A stretch of DNA of 64,000 nt, from contig JAQSCO010000060.1 in the NCBI GenBank assembly GCA_029945445.1, positions 186,001 to 250,000 of the forward strand, read 5' to 3'. The first letter of the stretch is position 1. Every line of letters starts with the position of its first letter. Position numbers and translations under genes: made by a program. The notes beneath the pieces are model-generated. The model searched no databases and was not told the origin of the DNA. It was given only the letters and a program-made list of their open reading frames with translations. The stretch is from Lacunisphaera sp. GTDB taxonomy: Bacteria > Verrucomicrobiota > Verrucomicrobiia > Opitutales > Opitutaceae. Positions 20,565 to 31,147 of the stretch are shown one piece after another.

Positions 20565-21443
20565 TTAAGCTATATTCAGGAAGTTTCCTATCTCCTGCAG
20601 GCACTGCTGCCCTGCATCCTCCAGAACGTAATGTCCGGCCGACTCGAAATAGTCGGCATTGGCTCCCGGCAGCAGCACCTTCCAGCGGTTGTAGTAGTGC
20701 CGGTTGAAGCAAAAGTCCTGACCACCCCACAGTATCCGCACGGGATGATCGCGTAGTAGAGTGAGCTTGGGCTCAATCCCGCCCAGGGCCCGATCGCTGG
20801 CACTACCCCCGCCTGTCGGGATATCCACGACGAAGCGATGCGTGGCGATCCGGTTGGCCCAGTTGTCGTAGGGATAAAGGTAGCCGCGCTTCACGTCCGG
20901 CGCCAGCGGCGTGGTCACCGCCATCCAGGTGGCCGGCCAGGCGAAGCCGTTCAAGCCCCGGACCAGCCACTCACCGATTACCGGCGCCCGGCACAGGCGG
21001 ATGCGCCGCGGCACGATCGTATCGGCAAAGGCGGCGGTGTTCAGGATCACGACGCGGCCAAGTTGGGCGGGCTTCGGCAAGACCGTTCCCAGCCCGATCG
21101 GCCCGCCCCAGTCGTGCACGATGAGGTGAATCCTCCGCAGGTTCAGGCGGTCCAGCAGCGCCCGCAGATTCCTGATGTGCTCGCTGAGCGTGTAATTGAA
21201 ATCCTGCGGCTTGTCCGACAATCCGCACCCGAGGTGGTCCGGCACGATGCAGCGCAGCTGGCCGCGCAGGCCGAGCACGAGGTTCCGGTAATAAAATGAC
21301 CAGGTCGGATTGCCGTGCACCATGACGACCGCCTCGTCGCCCGCGCCTTCGTCGAGATAGCTCATCACGCCGCGCCCGGTATCGAACCGCTTTGGCTCGA
21401 ACGGATACAGTTTAACCAGCCAGTCAGGCAGCGGTGAAGACAT
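20565..21443 (-). CDS. Alpha/beta hydrolase, OleB/haloalkane-dehalogenase-like
   Basis: This 292-residue alpha/beta-hydrolase has an oxyanion region VHGNPTWSFYYRN near residue 42 and a nucleophile motif VHDWGGPIG with Asp111 as nucleophile. An acid follows in WGGQD and a catalytic His in SAGHYVLED. An aspartate nucleophile in HDWGG is typical of haloalkane dehalogenases and of OleB, the beta-lactone decarboxylase of head-to-head olefin synthesis. Because an OleA-like gene lies just upstream, OleB-like is the better guess. It is the last gene of the lipid cluster. ATG at 21443 is preferred to a TTG at 21449. Confidence 0.82.
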   Translation of the reverse strand: MSSPLPDWLVKLYPFEPKRFDTGRGVMSYLDEGAGDEAVVMVHGNPTWSFYYRNLVLGLRGQLRCIVPDHLGCGLSDKPQDFNYTLSEHIRNLRALLDRLNLRRIHLIVHDWGGPIGLGTVLPKPAQLGRVVILNTAAFADTIVPRRIRLCRAPVIGEWLVRGLNGFAWPATWMAVTTPLAPDVKRGYLYPYDNWANRIATHRFVVDIPTGGGSASDRALGGIEPKLTLLRDHPVRILWGGQDFCFNRHYYNRWKVLLPGANADYFESAGHYVLEDAGQQCLQEIGNFLNIA

Positions 21444-21467
21444 GTTCAATCAAGTCTGCGATGCTCA

Positions 21468-21539
21468 TGTAGGGCCGGCGCTTGTCGCCGGGCCGGCGTG
21501 CGTGCGGGACATGGCCTGCCGACAAGCGGCAGCCCTACA
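21468..21539. repeat. GTAG-type double palindrome (B3)
   Basis: The element runs from TGTAGGGCCGGCG to CGGCAGCCCTACA and is nearly identical at its ends to B2, with a longer centre. It fills the gap between the OleB-like and OleA-like genes. Confidence 0.85.
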
Positions 21540-21567
21540 AAATCCCTGAATGGCATGGCGTATTTCA

Positions 21568-22602
21568 TCACCACTCCACCGCCAGCATGAGGCTGTTGAT
21601 GCCGCTCCCGATGCCGAGCAGCGCAATCTTGTCGCCGGTCTTGACCGTCCCTTGGTCCACCGCCAGCGCCAACGCGGTCGGCAGCGCGGCGGAACCCGTG
21701 TTGCCGAGCGTTTCAAAGGTCGAGAAATCCTTCGCGAGATCCAGGCCGACGGTCTCGTAGAGTTTCCGCCGGTGCGTGCTGCCGACCTGATGGCAGATCA
21801 GATGATCCGGGGTGGCCCGCGTCCAGCCGGTTTCCCTTTCGAACAGCTCCCACGTCTCCTTCGCGACCTGCACGCCGGCGATGAGCAACCGCTCGGAGTC
21901 GGTTTCCATCTGCAGGCCATTGCCCGCCGTGTCGCCCTGGCAGAGTTCGCTGTGCTGCGTGGCGGCGAGGTTCGCCCCGGCCAGGAGCCGGTGCTTCGGG
22001 CCGGCCGGCAGCATGTCCTCGTGGCAGACGATCGCGGCCACCGCGCCCGAGCCGATGGTCAGGTTGGCGAAGAAGGGCTTGATGGCGTTGCGGTCCAGCG
22101 GCGCCGTCAGCAGGTGCTGGATGGTCTGCTCGACCAGCGGCCGGCCGTTCTCCCCCGCCACGACCATGCCGCAGCGGATCTGGCCGGCGTCGATCATCGC
22201 GCCGAGCGTCACCAGGCCGTTGAGGAAGCCGAGGCAGGCGTTCGACAGGTCGAAGATGTGCGCGTGCGGCCCGAGCCCGATCTTGTGGTGGGCAAACGAC
22301 GCCGTGGCGGGCTCAAGCATGTCGCGCGAGACGGCGCAATGGATGAACACCTCGACCTGCTCCGGCTTGATGGCCGAGCGCAGCAGGACGGCCTTGCCGG
22401 CCTTGGCGCTGGCGTCGGACGGCTTCGTGCCCGCGGCCCACATGCGGCGCTCCTTGATGCCGGTCATCAATTCCAGCCGGCCGGCCGGCAGTTTCAGGCG
22501 CTCGTAAAGCGGCCGCAGGCGTTCCTCGATCTGGGCCGAGGTCCAGATTTCCTCCGGCAACACGGTCGCCAGGGACTCGAGGCAGGCGTGACGGAAACGC
22601 AT
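21568..22602 (-). CDS. OleA-like thiolase / KAS III family protein
   Basis: This 344-residue thiolase-fold condensing enzyme has the KAS III triad: Cys123 in LSNACLGF, His271 in ICHQVGS and Asn301 in LGNTGSA. The segment AVSRDMLEPATAS, with Glu97, matches the OleA type (SVSRD.LEPSTAS), where this glutamate acts in head-to-head acyl condensation; FabH proteins differ here. OleA-like joining of two fatty acyl chains to a 2-alkyl-3-keto acid is therefore the leading hypothesis. An alternative is a starter-unit KAS III. It is six bases from the FabI-like gene. No OleC or OleD is nearby. Confidence 0.85.
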   Translation of the reverse strand: MRFRHACLESLATVLPEEIWTSAQIEERLRPLYERLKLPAGRLELMTGIKERRMWAAGTKPSDASAKAGKAVLLRSAIKPEQVEVFIHCAVSRDMLEPATASFAHHKIGLGPHAHIFDLSNACLGFLNGLVTLGAMIDAGQIRCGMVVAGENGRPLVEQTIQHLLTAPLDRNAIKPFFANLTIGSGAVAAIVCHEDMLPAGPKHRLLAGANLAATQHSELCQGDTAGNGLQMETDSERLLIAGVQVAKETWELFERETGWTRATPDHLICHQVGSTHRRKLYETVGLDLAKDFSTFETLGNTGSAALPTALALAVDQGTVKTGDKIALLGIGSGINSLMLAVEW

Positions 22603-22608
22603 GGCCGC

Positions 22609-23421
22609 TTATTTGTCCGGCCGCATGGCCAGCCGGATGAGGTCCTTGTCGAAGAAATTGGAACCGAGGCCGGCGTCGACGACGAGCGTCGTGCCGTTCA
22701 GGCCGCTGCTGCGCTCGCTGAGCAGGAACAGCGTGGCGTTGGCCACCTCCTGCGTCTCGAGGTTGCGCTTCCGGAACGTCAGCTTCTCAGCGTAGAGGTA
22801 GCTCTCGATGTAGCCCGGGATGCCGGCGGACGCGCTCGTCTTGAGCGGCCCCGCGCCGAGGACGTTGAACCGCACCTCCGTGTCCGCACTGAAGGATTTC
22901 GCGAGAAAGCGGCTGCACGATTCCAGCGCGGCCTTGATCGGGCCCATGTAGCCGTAGTTGTCGGGCGTGACCTGCAGGGACGAGATGCCGATGGTGACGA
23001 CCGAGGCGTGGCGCGCGAGGTGCGGCTTCAGGGCGTTCGCCAGGTCGACGAGCGAGAACGCCGAGATCGCCGTCGCCTGCAGAAAATCCTTCCGTTTCGT
23101 CCCGTGGAACGGCTTGAAACCCTCGCTGTAGTTAGCGAACGCGACCGAGTGCACCACGCCGTGCAACGGCGCGAGTCCGGCCTGCGCCACCGCGGCGGCG
23201 AGCTGTTCACAGGCGCCTTCCTGCTCGACATCGCAAATAAATACCGGCCGGTCGGCCAGCAGGCTCTCGAGGGTTTTCTTCCGCGCCTCCGAGCGCACGC
23301 TGTAGACGACGCGCGCGCCCTGCTCCTCGAGCGACTTCGCGATGAACCACGCGACACTCTTCTTGTTGGCGACGCCCATGACCAGATAGGTCTTGCCGGA
23401 GACGTTGAGGAAATCACTCAT
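22609..23421 (-). CDS. FabI-type enoyl-ACP reductase
   Basis: This 270-residue short-chain dehydrogenase-fold protein has the FabI nucleotide motif MGVANKKSVAW (about residues 15-25) and the catalytic pair Tyr156 and Lys163 in NYGYMGPIKAALE, at the same spacing and numbers as E. coli FabI. It probably reduces a trans-2-enoyl chain on ACP. In this cluster it would complete the elongation cycle begun by the ketosynthase and dehydratase. It may be a cluster-specific paralogue rather than the housekeeping enzyme. Confidence 0.87.
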   Translation of the reverse strand: MSDFLNVSGKTYLVMGVANKKSVAWFIAKSLEEQGARVVYSVRSEARKKTLESLLADRPVFICDVEQEGACEQLAAAVAQAGLAPLHGVVHSVAFANYSEGFKPFHGTKRKDFLQATAISAFSLVDLANALKPHLARHASVVTIGISSLQVTPDNYGYMGPIKAALESCSRFLAKSFSADTEVRFNVLGAGPLKTSASAGIPGYIESYLYAEKLTFRKRNLETQEVANATLFLLSERSSGLNGTTLVVDAGLGSNFFDKDLIRLAMRPDK

Positions 23422-23433
23422 GTGATGAATGCT

Positions 23434-23487
23434 TGTAGGGTCGGCGCTTGTCGCCGGACCGGTCCGCCGGCAAGCGGCGACCCTACA
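23434..23487. repeat. GTAG-type double palindrome (B4)
   Basis: The element runs from TGTAGGGTCGGCG to CGGCGACCCTACA. Its outer arms pair as GTAGGGTCG/CGACCCTAC, a compensated change relative to B2 and B3. It fills the gap between the FabZ-like and FabI-like genes. Confidence 0.85.
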
Positions 23488-23512
23488 TAATCCGACTGAT
23501 TGTTCGCAGCGC

Positions 23513-23956
23513 TCATATGGTCACCTGCCCTCCGGGTTTCTTCCACGCGACGGAAAACTCCAGGTTCAGCACGCGCTTGTCGCCATGCTTGATGGCGCCG
23601 GTCATGAAATGGAAGTCGCCCATCGTCTCCTTGCGCCGCACCTCGATGGTCGTGGTGTCGCCGGGATAGACCGGCAGCCGGAAGCGCACGTCGGTCACCT
23701 TGGTCAGCAACGGCACCCCGCCCTGCCCGCCCTGCCCGCTCATCAGCTTCGCCATCAGCAGCGCGCCGGTCTGGAATACGGCCTCGCACAGCAGCACGCC
23801 CGGGGTGATCGGCGCGCCGGGATAATGGCCCTTGTAGAAATCCTCGTCGGCGCGCCATGTGCGCTGGGCGACGAGCTTGTCGCCCTCGTGCGAGATGATT
23901 TCGTCCACGAACAGGAACGGCGGACGGTGCGGGATGAGTTTTTCGACTTCGGTCAC
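23513..23956 (-). CDS. FabZ-type 3-hydroxyacyl-ACP dehydratase
   Basis: This 147-residue hotdog-fold protein starts at a GTG (23956) eight bases after the stop of the flavoprotein gene. It shows IPHRPPFLFVDE near residue 8, the catalytic His44 in KGHYPGAPITPG and Glu58 in CEAVFQTGA, matching FabZ. It would dehydrate a 3-hydroxyacyl chain to the enoyl form. Upstream frame continues into the flavoprotein gene, so the GTG is the only sensible start. Confidence 0.86.
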   Translation of the reverse strand: MTEVEKLIPHRPPFLFVDEIISHEGDKLVAQRTWRADEDFYKGHYPGAPITPGVLLCEAVFQTGALLMAKLMSGQGGQGGVPLLTKVTDVRFRLPVYPGDTTTIEVRRKETMGDFHFMTGAIKHGDKRVLNLEFSVAWKKPGGQVTI

Positions 23957-23964
23957 GGGAAAGT

Positions 23965-25413
23965 TCAGGCGACCGCGGCGGCGGCGCGCTTCTTGGCGGC
24001 CAGCGCCTTGTCGATCTGGTTGGCGACGATGACGCCGTAGTTGATGGTGCCCAGCCAGCCGGACATGATGATGCCGACCGAACCGGCGTGGTAGAGCCCG
24101 GGCAGCTGCACCGGCAGGTCCATCGAGACCTTGAGACCCTCGAATTTCGTGCCGAACGACGTGCCGGCCCAGTGGCGCGTGTAGCGCTCGATGGTGCGCG
24201 GCGTTGCGGCCTCCATCCACTCGATCTTGCCGCGCACATCGGGTATGTATTTTTCCAGCGAGGCGATCGACTCGTCGATCAGGCGCTGTTTCTCCGCGGC
24301 ATATTGCTCCGGGGTGAGATTGTTCCAGTCGTCATACTTCGCGTTGATCGAGACGACGACGGTGTAGCGGTCCGAGCCCGGGCGCGTGTCCGGATAATAC
24401 ATCGAGAACGTCCGGCTCGTCGTGTGCAGGTCGACCAGCTTCTCGCTCGAGAAAACGGGTTCCTCCGAGGTGAACACCAGGTCGCCGATGTGGGGCAGCG
24501 TCTCGCCCTTCCGGATGCCGAGGTAGACCTGGCAGGAGCTGCTGTTGACCCGCACGGCCTTGGTCTGCGCGACGAATTCGGGACTGAAACTCTCCTCGCC
24601 CGTCAGGCGCAGCACGGTGCTCTTGATGTTGGCGTTGGACAGGACGACGTCGCAGCGGATGGTGCGGCCGTTGGCGACGACGCCGATCACCTGCTTCCGG
24701 CCGTCGCGCTCCTCGGTCAGGACCTTCTCGACGACGACGTGCTTGCGGACCTCCACCCCGTTGGCCTTGAGCTGGGTGGCCATCTTTTTGATGAGCACAT
24801 CGGAGCCACCCTGGAAGGTGTAGACGCCCTTGCTCATGAAGTTCGAGAACACGATGCCGAACGTGATGGCCGGGTCGTCGAGCGTGGAGCCGTTGGCGTA
24901 GGCGATCGGTTCCATCAGCAGGCGCTGCACGTCGTCCCGGCCGGGAAAATAGCGGGCGAACATCTCGCCGGTCGTCTCCTGGCTGTTGTCGTAGAAGTTC
25001 ATCGCCCGCAGGTCGGTGAAGAACCGCGCGACCGTCTCGGCCGGCACTTGGAACTTCTCGATCAGCTGCCGCGTGAAGTCCTCGCGGTCGAACGTCGTGT
25101 CGATCTGGAACTGCGGATTGATGAACCGCACGCCCTTCAGCTGCACAATGGAGTCGGCGATGTCCTGGCTCCAGTATTTGCGGATGGACTTGATCATCCC
25201 GATCGGGAACCCGTGCAGGGAAATGTCGAAAATGTGGCCGCCCTTGCGCGTGAACCACGTCGCCAGGCCGCCGAGCTGGTAATGGTGCTCCAGCAGCAGC
25301 ACCTTATGGCCGCACTTGGCGAGGACATTGGCGCCGGTGAGTCCGCCCAAGCCGCTGCCGATCACCACGATGTCGTAGTGGTCTTCGATGCCTTTGAGCC
25401 AGTCGTAAGCCAT
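23965..25413 (-). CDS. Phytoene-desaturase-like flavoprotein 2
   Basis: This 482-residue FAD enzyme opens with the dinucleotide motif [20 protein letters not shown] near residue 16 and an LEHHYQLGG segment. The C-terminal FAD-binding end reads [15 protein letters not shown]. It belongs to the CrtI/carotenoid-isomerase/retinol-saturase superfamily, whose members desaturate, isomerise or saturate polyenes. No carotenoid genes are nearby; the substrate is more likely an acyl chain made by this cluster. ATG 25413 fits the family start. It is a paralogue of the flavoprotein 127 bases upstream. Confidence 0.84.
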   Translation of the reverse strand: MAYDWLKGIEDHYDIVVIGSGLGGLTGANVLAKCGHKVLLLEHHYQLGGLATWFTRKGGHIFDISLHGFPIGMIKSIRKYWSQDIADSIVQLKGVRFINPQFQIDTTFDREDFTRQLIEKFQVPAETVARFFTDLRAMNFYDNSQETTGEMFARYFPGRDDVQRLLMEPIAYANGSTLDDPAITFGIVFSNFMSKGVYTFQGGSDVLIKKMATQLKANGVEVRKHVVVEKVLTEERDGRKQVIGVVANGRTIRCDVVLSNANIKSTVLRLTGEESFSPEFVAQTKAVRVNSSSCQVYLGIRKGETLPHIGDLVFTSEEPVFSSEKLVDLHTTSRTFSMYYPDTRPGSDRYTVVVSINAKYDDWNNLTPEQYAAEKQRLIDESIASLEKYIPDVRGKIEWMEAATPRTIERYTRHWAGTSFGTKFEGLKVSMDLPVQLPGLYHAGSVGIIMSGWLGTINYGVIVANQIDKALAAKKRAAAAVA

Positions 25414-25482
25414 GGGAACCGCCCAAGTAAGTTTGCCGTGTGCCAAAGCGCAACGCGGAATTGTAGGGCGGGCTTGATCTGA

Positions 25483-25538
25483 GTGGCATCGGCTTCCAGC
25501 CGATGGTTTATGACCCTGCGGCTGGAAGCCGCAGCCAC
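25483..25538. repeat. GGCTTCCAGCC double hairpin (C1)
   Basis: Two hairpins lie back to back: CATCGGCT-tcc-AGCCGATG (25487-25505) and TGCGGCT-gga-AGCCGCA (25517-25533), framed by GTGGC and GCCAC. It fills the gap between the two flavoprotein genes. A half GTAG-type unit (TGTAGGGCGGGC) precedes it at about 25462. Confidence 0.8.
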
Positions 25539-25540
25539 CT

Positions 25541-26965
25541 TTAACTGCGGGCGGAGCCTTGCAGCACGTGGTAATTTGCCATCGAGATCCCGCTGAGCAT
25601 CGCGCCCACGATGCCGAGAAATCCCTGGTCGGTGCCGCAGAGATAGAGGTTCGGGAGATGCGTGCGGCCGTTGCGGATCTTGCGTGGCGCGCCGTAGATG
25701 GCGCCGTTGAAGTGGCCGGTGAACTTCTTGATCGTGCGCGGCGTGAACATGTCCGTCGCCAGCTGCGCCTGCGCCAGCACGGCGTCATCCACCGGCGGCA
25801 GGAACCGGCGGGCACTGCGCACCGCGGCGTCGAACCAGTGCTTCTTGTCGGCTTGATACTGCTCCTCCGGCAAGTGCGCCCAGAGATCGTAGTTGGCCAG
25901 GCAGGTGACACGGAAGATGCCCTCGGGCAGCTGGCCCTGTCCGTAGGCGAAATTGTTGGGCAGGCAGATGACGCCACTGCGGATGTCGGCCTGCTCCTTT
26001 GCGCGCGAGTAGTCGAAGCGGTCCGAGTCGTTGAAGAAGATGATCGTGTCGTCGCCCCAGCCCCAGTCGGCGGGCTGGCGGCGGAACACGCTGATGGTCT
26101 CGATGAACGACAGCGCGCCGGTGTTGGCCTCGGCCTCCGCCGCGTGCGGCGGCTCGCAGAGTTTCAGCGTCTCGGCAAAGCCGATGGAGGAAATGACGTG
26201 GCTCGCGGTCAGTTCCGTGCCGTCGTCGAGCACCACCCGCGCCGCCCGGCCTTGCTCCTCGATGATCCGCGCCACGCCGCACTGCATGCGGCGCTCGCCG
26301 CCGGCCGCCCGGAATTTTTCCAGCAGCACGCGGAGAATGACACGCACCCCGTCGAGCGGCCGGGCGAAGCCCTCGAGGAACAGCGCCTTGAACATGATGA
26401 CGAACTGGCCGAACTCCATGTCGCGCTCCTGGGCGCTGCCGTAATACATCACCGGGCAGAAGATCATGTCGGCCAGCAGCGGATCCGTGATGTGCCGGCC
26501 CACGACCTCGCGCGCCGACAGCGGTTTGGCGTCCAAGGAGACATCATCGTAGGTGCGCACGGTCTCGACCAGCTGGCGCCAGCCGGCGGCCTGCGGCGGG
26601 AACTTGGCGGCGACCTCGGCGTCGAGCACGGCGAAGTCGTTCGTGAACTTCAGCCCGCAGTCGCGGAAGGCGATGCGCGACTGCTTCTGCGGGCACAGCG
26701 CGAACTCGTCGCGCTCGATGCGGAGCTGGCGGAGCAGCTTGCCGAGCGGCGTGCCCTTCACGCCGGGCGGCACGTAGTTGGTCATCGCGTGCAGGCCGAC
26801 GTCGTATTTGCGGCCCGCGAAGCTGTAGAAGCTGTTCAGCCCGCCCGGCGCGTTGTGCCGCTCCAGGATGCAGACCTTCTTCCCGAAATGGGCCAGCCGG
26901 ATGCCGGCGGCCAGGCCGGACATGCCGGCCCCGATGATGACAACGTCGTAGTGGGAATCTTTCAC
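25541..26965 (-). CDS. Phytoene-desaturase-like flavoprotein 1
   Basis: This 474-residue FAD enzyme shows [20 protein letters not shown] near residue 9, [10 protein letters not shown] after it and a late [15 protein letters not shown] segment. It is of the same superfamily as the following gene, but the two differ over most of their length, so they probably do separate steps. A GTG at 26965 is the start. The gap before it holds a strong terminator for the upstream FabF-ACP pair, so it may have its own promoter or depend on read-through. Confidence 0.84.
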   Translation of the reverse strand: MKDSHYDVVIIGAGMSGLAAGIRLAHFGKKVCILERHNAPGGLNSFYSFAGRKYDVGLHAMTNYVPPGVKGTPLGKLLRQLRIERDEFALCPQKQSRIAFRDCGLKFTNDFAVLDAEVAAKFPPQAAGWRQLVETVRTYDDVSLDAKPLSAREVVGRHITDPLLADMIFCPVMYYGSAQERDMEFGQFVIMFKALFLEGFARPLDGVRVILRVLLEKFRAAGGERRMQCGVARIIEEQGRAARVVLDDGTELTASHVISSIGFAETLKLCEPPHAAEAEANTGALSFIETISVFRRQPADWGWGDDTIIFFNDSDRFDYSRAKEQADIRSGVICLPNNFAYGQGQLPEGIFRVTCLANYDLWAHLPEEQYQADKKHWFDAAVRSARRFLPPVDDAVLAQAQLATDMFTPRTIKKFTGHFNGAIYGAPRKIRNGRTHLPNLYLCGTDQGFLGIVGAMLSGISMANYHVLQGSARS

Positions 26966-27004
26966 GTCAGGTGGCGGAATCTTCCGGCGGAGCCGCGCAA
27001 ATAG

Positions 27005-27043
27005 CCAAAAGAAAAATCGGGTCGGCTTCCGCCTTACCCGATT
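27005..27043 (-). terminator. Intrinsic terminator between ACP and flavoprotein 1
   Basis: On the minus strand a stem AATCGGGT/ACCCGATT (with an inner GGC/GCC pair) is followed by TTTCTTTT. It lies in the 101-base gap after the ACP gene and would end or attenuate the FabF-ACP transcript. Confidence 0.8.
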
Positions 27044-27066
27044 CCCGGTTCAATGCCGTTGGGGCC

Positions 27067-27321
<255 letters not shown>

Positions 27322-27335
27322 GGGATGAGCGGGAG

Positions 27336-28574
27336 TTAAGCCACGAAACGCTTAATGACGAGCGTGGAATTAATTCCGAGCATACCAAAGGAATTGTTCA
27401 GGATTACGTCAACGCGTTTTGCGGCCTTGGGCTGGTTGATGACCAGACCCGGTATATCACACTGCGGGTCAAGCTCATCGACATTGATGGTCGGGTGCAC
27501 GATGAGGTCATCGAAGGTCGGCAGGTTGCCGGCCAGTTCCAGCGCCCCGGCGGCGCCCATGCAGTGGCCGATGAAGCTCTTGGTGTTGTTGATGTGGGGC
27601 GGCGTGCTGCGGTCCTTGAAAACCTCGGCAATCGCCAGGCACTCCTGGATGTCGCCCTGCGGTGTGGAGGTCGCGTGCGTGTTCACGAGGTCGATGTCCT
27701 CGATGGTCATGCCGGCGTGCGCGATGGCCTTGCGCACGCACTCGGCCTGGCGCTCGGGATTCGGCAGCACGTAGTCGGTCGCGTCGGAATTCACGCAATA
27801 ACCGGCGATCTCGCCGTAGATCTTCGCGCCGCGCGCCTGGGCGTCCTCCAGGCGCTCGAGCGTGTAGATGCAGCCGCCCTCGGAAATGACGATGCCGTTG
27901 CGGGCCTTGTCGAACGGCCGGCTGGCCTTCGTCGGGTCGGCATGGGCCGCGAGCGCGTTCTGGCTCTTGAAGCCGGCGAAGATGCCGAAGGTCTGCGGGC
28001 TCTCGCTGACGCCGCCGCCGAGCGCGAAATCTATCTCCCCGAGCCGCAACATCTGCGCGGCGTGGATCAGGCCCATATTACCGGCCGCGCACGCGGCGCC
28101 GATCGTGTAGGCCGGCCCGGTGATGCCGAGATTGAGCGACACCTCGCCGGCGGCGTTGTTGGCCACCGTCCGGGGGTTGTGGTGGTGCGTCCAGAACTTC
28201 GTGTCGTATTTGAACTGGGAGATGTTGTAGACCTCGTTCTCGGTCTCGACATTGCCGTGCTCGGTGATGCCGAGGTAGATGCCGACGCGGCTCTTGTCCC
28301 GGGTGTCGAGGTTCACCCCGGCGTCGGCGAGCGCCTCGCGCGCGCAGTAGATGCTGATGCTGCCGACGCGCGTGCCGATGCGGACGTCCTTTTTTTTCTG
28401 GTATTTCAGCGGGTCGAACGTGCACAGGCCCGCCGGGTGCCGGCCCATGTAGCGCACGTCGATCGTGGTGATGCCCGAGACGCCGTTCAGCAGGTTCTGG
28501 CGGAATTCGGCCAGCGTGTTGCCGTTCGGGGCGGTAAGCCCGACGCCGGTGATGACAATGCGGCTTTGCTTCAT
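27336..28574 (-). CDS. FabF-type ketosynthase (KAS II family)
   Basis: This 412-residue condensing enzyme has a complete active site: Cys162 in IGAACAAGN, His300 in NTHATSTPQGD, Lys332 and His337 in TKSFIGHCMGAAGA. The cysteine motif differs from the TACTSG of housekeeping FabF, and the His motif has Ala in place of Gly, so it is a diverged, presumably specialised form. It opens the minus-strand cluster, 67 bases from the divergent galE. It would extend acyl-ACP with malonyl units. Confidence 0.9.
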   Translation of the reverse strand: MKQSRIVITGVGLTAPNGNTLAEFRQNLLNGVSGITTIDVRYMGRHPAGLCTFDPLKYQKKKDVRIGTRVGSISIYCAREALADAGVNLDTRDKSRVGIYLGITEHGNVETENEVYNISQFKYDTKFWTHHHNPRTVANNAAGEVSLNLGITGPAYTIGAACAAGNMGLIHAAQMLRLGEIDFALGGGVSESPQTFGIFAGFKSQNALAAHADPTKASRPFDKARNGIVISEGGCIYTLERLEDAQARGAKIYGEIAGYCVNSDATDYVLPNPERQAECVRKAIAHAGMTIEDIDLVNTHATSTPQGDIQECLAIAEVFKDRSTPPHINNTKSFIGHCMGAAGALELAGNLPTFDDLIVHPTINVDELDPQCDIPGLVINQPKAAKRVDVILNNSFGMLGINSTLVIKRFVA

Positions 28575-28641
28575 GCGTGTTTTCCGAAAGGAGCCGATTT
28601 ACCTAGCCATCGGAAATCGAAAAGCAATAGAAGTCTGGGCA

Positions 28642-29634
28642 ATGAAAATCCTTGTCTGCGGCGGAGCCGGCTACATCGGAAGTCACTGCGTGCGCCAGCT
28701 TATCGCCGCCGGGCACGAGCCGGTCATCCTCGACAATCTGGCCTACGGCCACCGCGCGAGCCTGCCGGCTGGCGTGCGCTTCCACGACGTGGGGCTGGCC
28801 GACGCGGCGGCGCTCGACCGCCTCTTCGCGACCGAGCGCGTCGACCTCGTGATGCACTTCGCCGCGTTCTGCTACGTGGGCGAGTCCGTCCAGTCACCGC
28901 TCAAATACTACCTCAACAACGTCTCGGCCACCTACACCCTGCTGGACTCGATGATGCGGCACGGGGTGAAGAAATTCGTCTTTTCGTCCACCTGCGCGAC
29001 CTTTGGCATTCCCGCCACTCTGCCGCTCGTCGAGGGCATGCCGCAGGCGCCGATCAATCCCTATGGCCAGACCAAGCTCGACGTCGAGAACGCGCTCAAG
29101 GCCCTCGCGCACGGCCAGGGTTTGAGCTGCGCGGTCTTCCGCTACTTCAACGCCGCGGGCGCCGCCGAGGACGGCAGCATCGGGGAGGACCACGAGCCCG
29201 AGACGCATCTCATTCCGCTCGCGATCGGTGCGGCGCAGGGCCTGCGGCCCGAACTGCAGGTTTTCGGCACCGACTACCCTACCCCCGACGGCACCTGCCT
29301 GCGCGACTACGTGCACGTCGACGACCTGAGCCGCGCACACATCGCCGTGTTCGACAAGCTCGCGCAGCCCGGCGCCGCCTATTTCTACAATCTCGGCACG
29401 GGCCGGCCGACCTCCGTGCTCGAGGTCATCAAGGCCGTCGAGAAAATCACCGGCCTGAAAGTCCCGGTGAAGTATTCGCCCCGCCGCGAGGGCGATCCGC
29501 CGGCGCTCTACGCCAATTCCGCCAAGGCCCAGGCCGAACTCGGCTGGCAGCCCAAGTTCATGACCATCGAGCCGATCGTCGAGACCGCGTGGCGCTGGCA
29601 CAAGCAGAAGCCAAAGGGCTACGGGGACCGGTAG
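28642..29634 (+). CDS. galE: UDP-glucose 4-epimerase
   Basis: This 330-residue NAD-dependent extended SDR interconverts UDP-glucose and UDP-galactose. It begins with CGGAGYIGSH and has the catalytic serine region FSSTCATFG near residue 120, YxxxK as NPYGQTK near 148 and the RYFNAAGA motif. A DYVHVDDL segment is also typical. The frame is open upstream to 28465, but ATG 28642 begins directly before the Rossmann strand. It is divergent from the lipid cluster; a shared role is not implied. Confidence 0.95.
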   Translation: MKILVCGGAGYIGSHCVRQLIAAGHEPVILDNLAYGHRASLPAGVRFHDVGLADAAALDRLFATERVDLVMHFAAFCYVGESVQSPLKYYLNNVSATYTLLDSMMRHGVKKFVFSSTCATFGIPATLPLVEGMPQAPINPYGQTKLDVENALKALAHGQGLSCAVFRYFNAAGAAEDGSIGEDHEPETHLIPLAIGAAQGLRPELQVFGTDYPTPDGTCLRDYVHVDDLSRAHIAVFDKLAQPGAAYFYNLGTGRPTSVLEVIKAVEKITGLKVPVKYSPRREGDPPALYANSAKAQAELGWQPKFMTIEPIVETAWRWHKQKPKGYGDR

Positions 29635-29698
29635 TTTGCCAAGGTGGTCGCCGATGTCCCCCTTGGCGGCAGGCCTCGGGGTGGAGGCCGACGCCCAC

Positions 29699-31084
<1,386 letters not shown>

Positions 31085-31115
31085 GACTTAGTTGGGCGTG
31101 GTCAAATTTAATAGC

Positions 31116-31129
31116 GCTTTGCGCAAAGC
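31116..31129. promoter_or_regulatory. Perfect 14-bp palindrome between divergent genes
   Basis: GCTTTGCGCAAAGC is its own reverse complement. It lies in the 63-base gap between the NtrC-like gene and the site-2 protease, within an AT-richer stretch. It could be an operator for both genes. Confidence 0.35.
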
Positions 31130-31147
31130 TGGTTCTACTTACCGCCC

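Noticed and set aside
20519-20566. Replication origin in the AT-rich island
   Set aside because: No DnaA-box cluster and no dnaA, dnaN or gidA nearby; the tract is short and lies between convergent genes.
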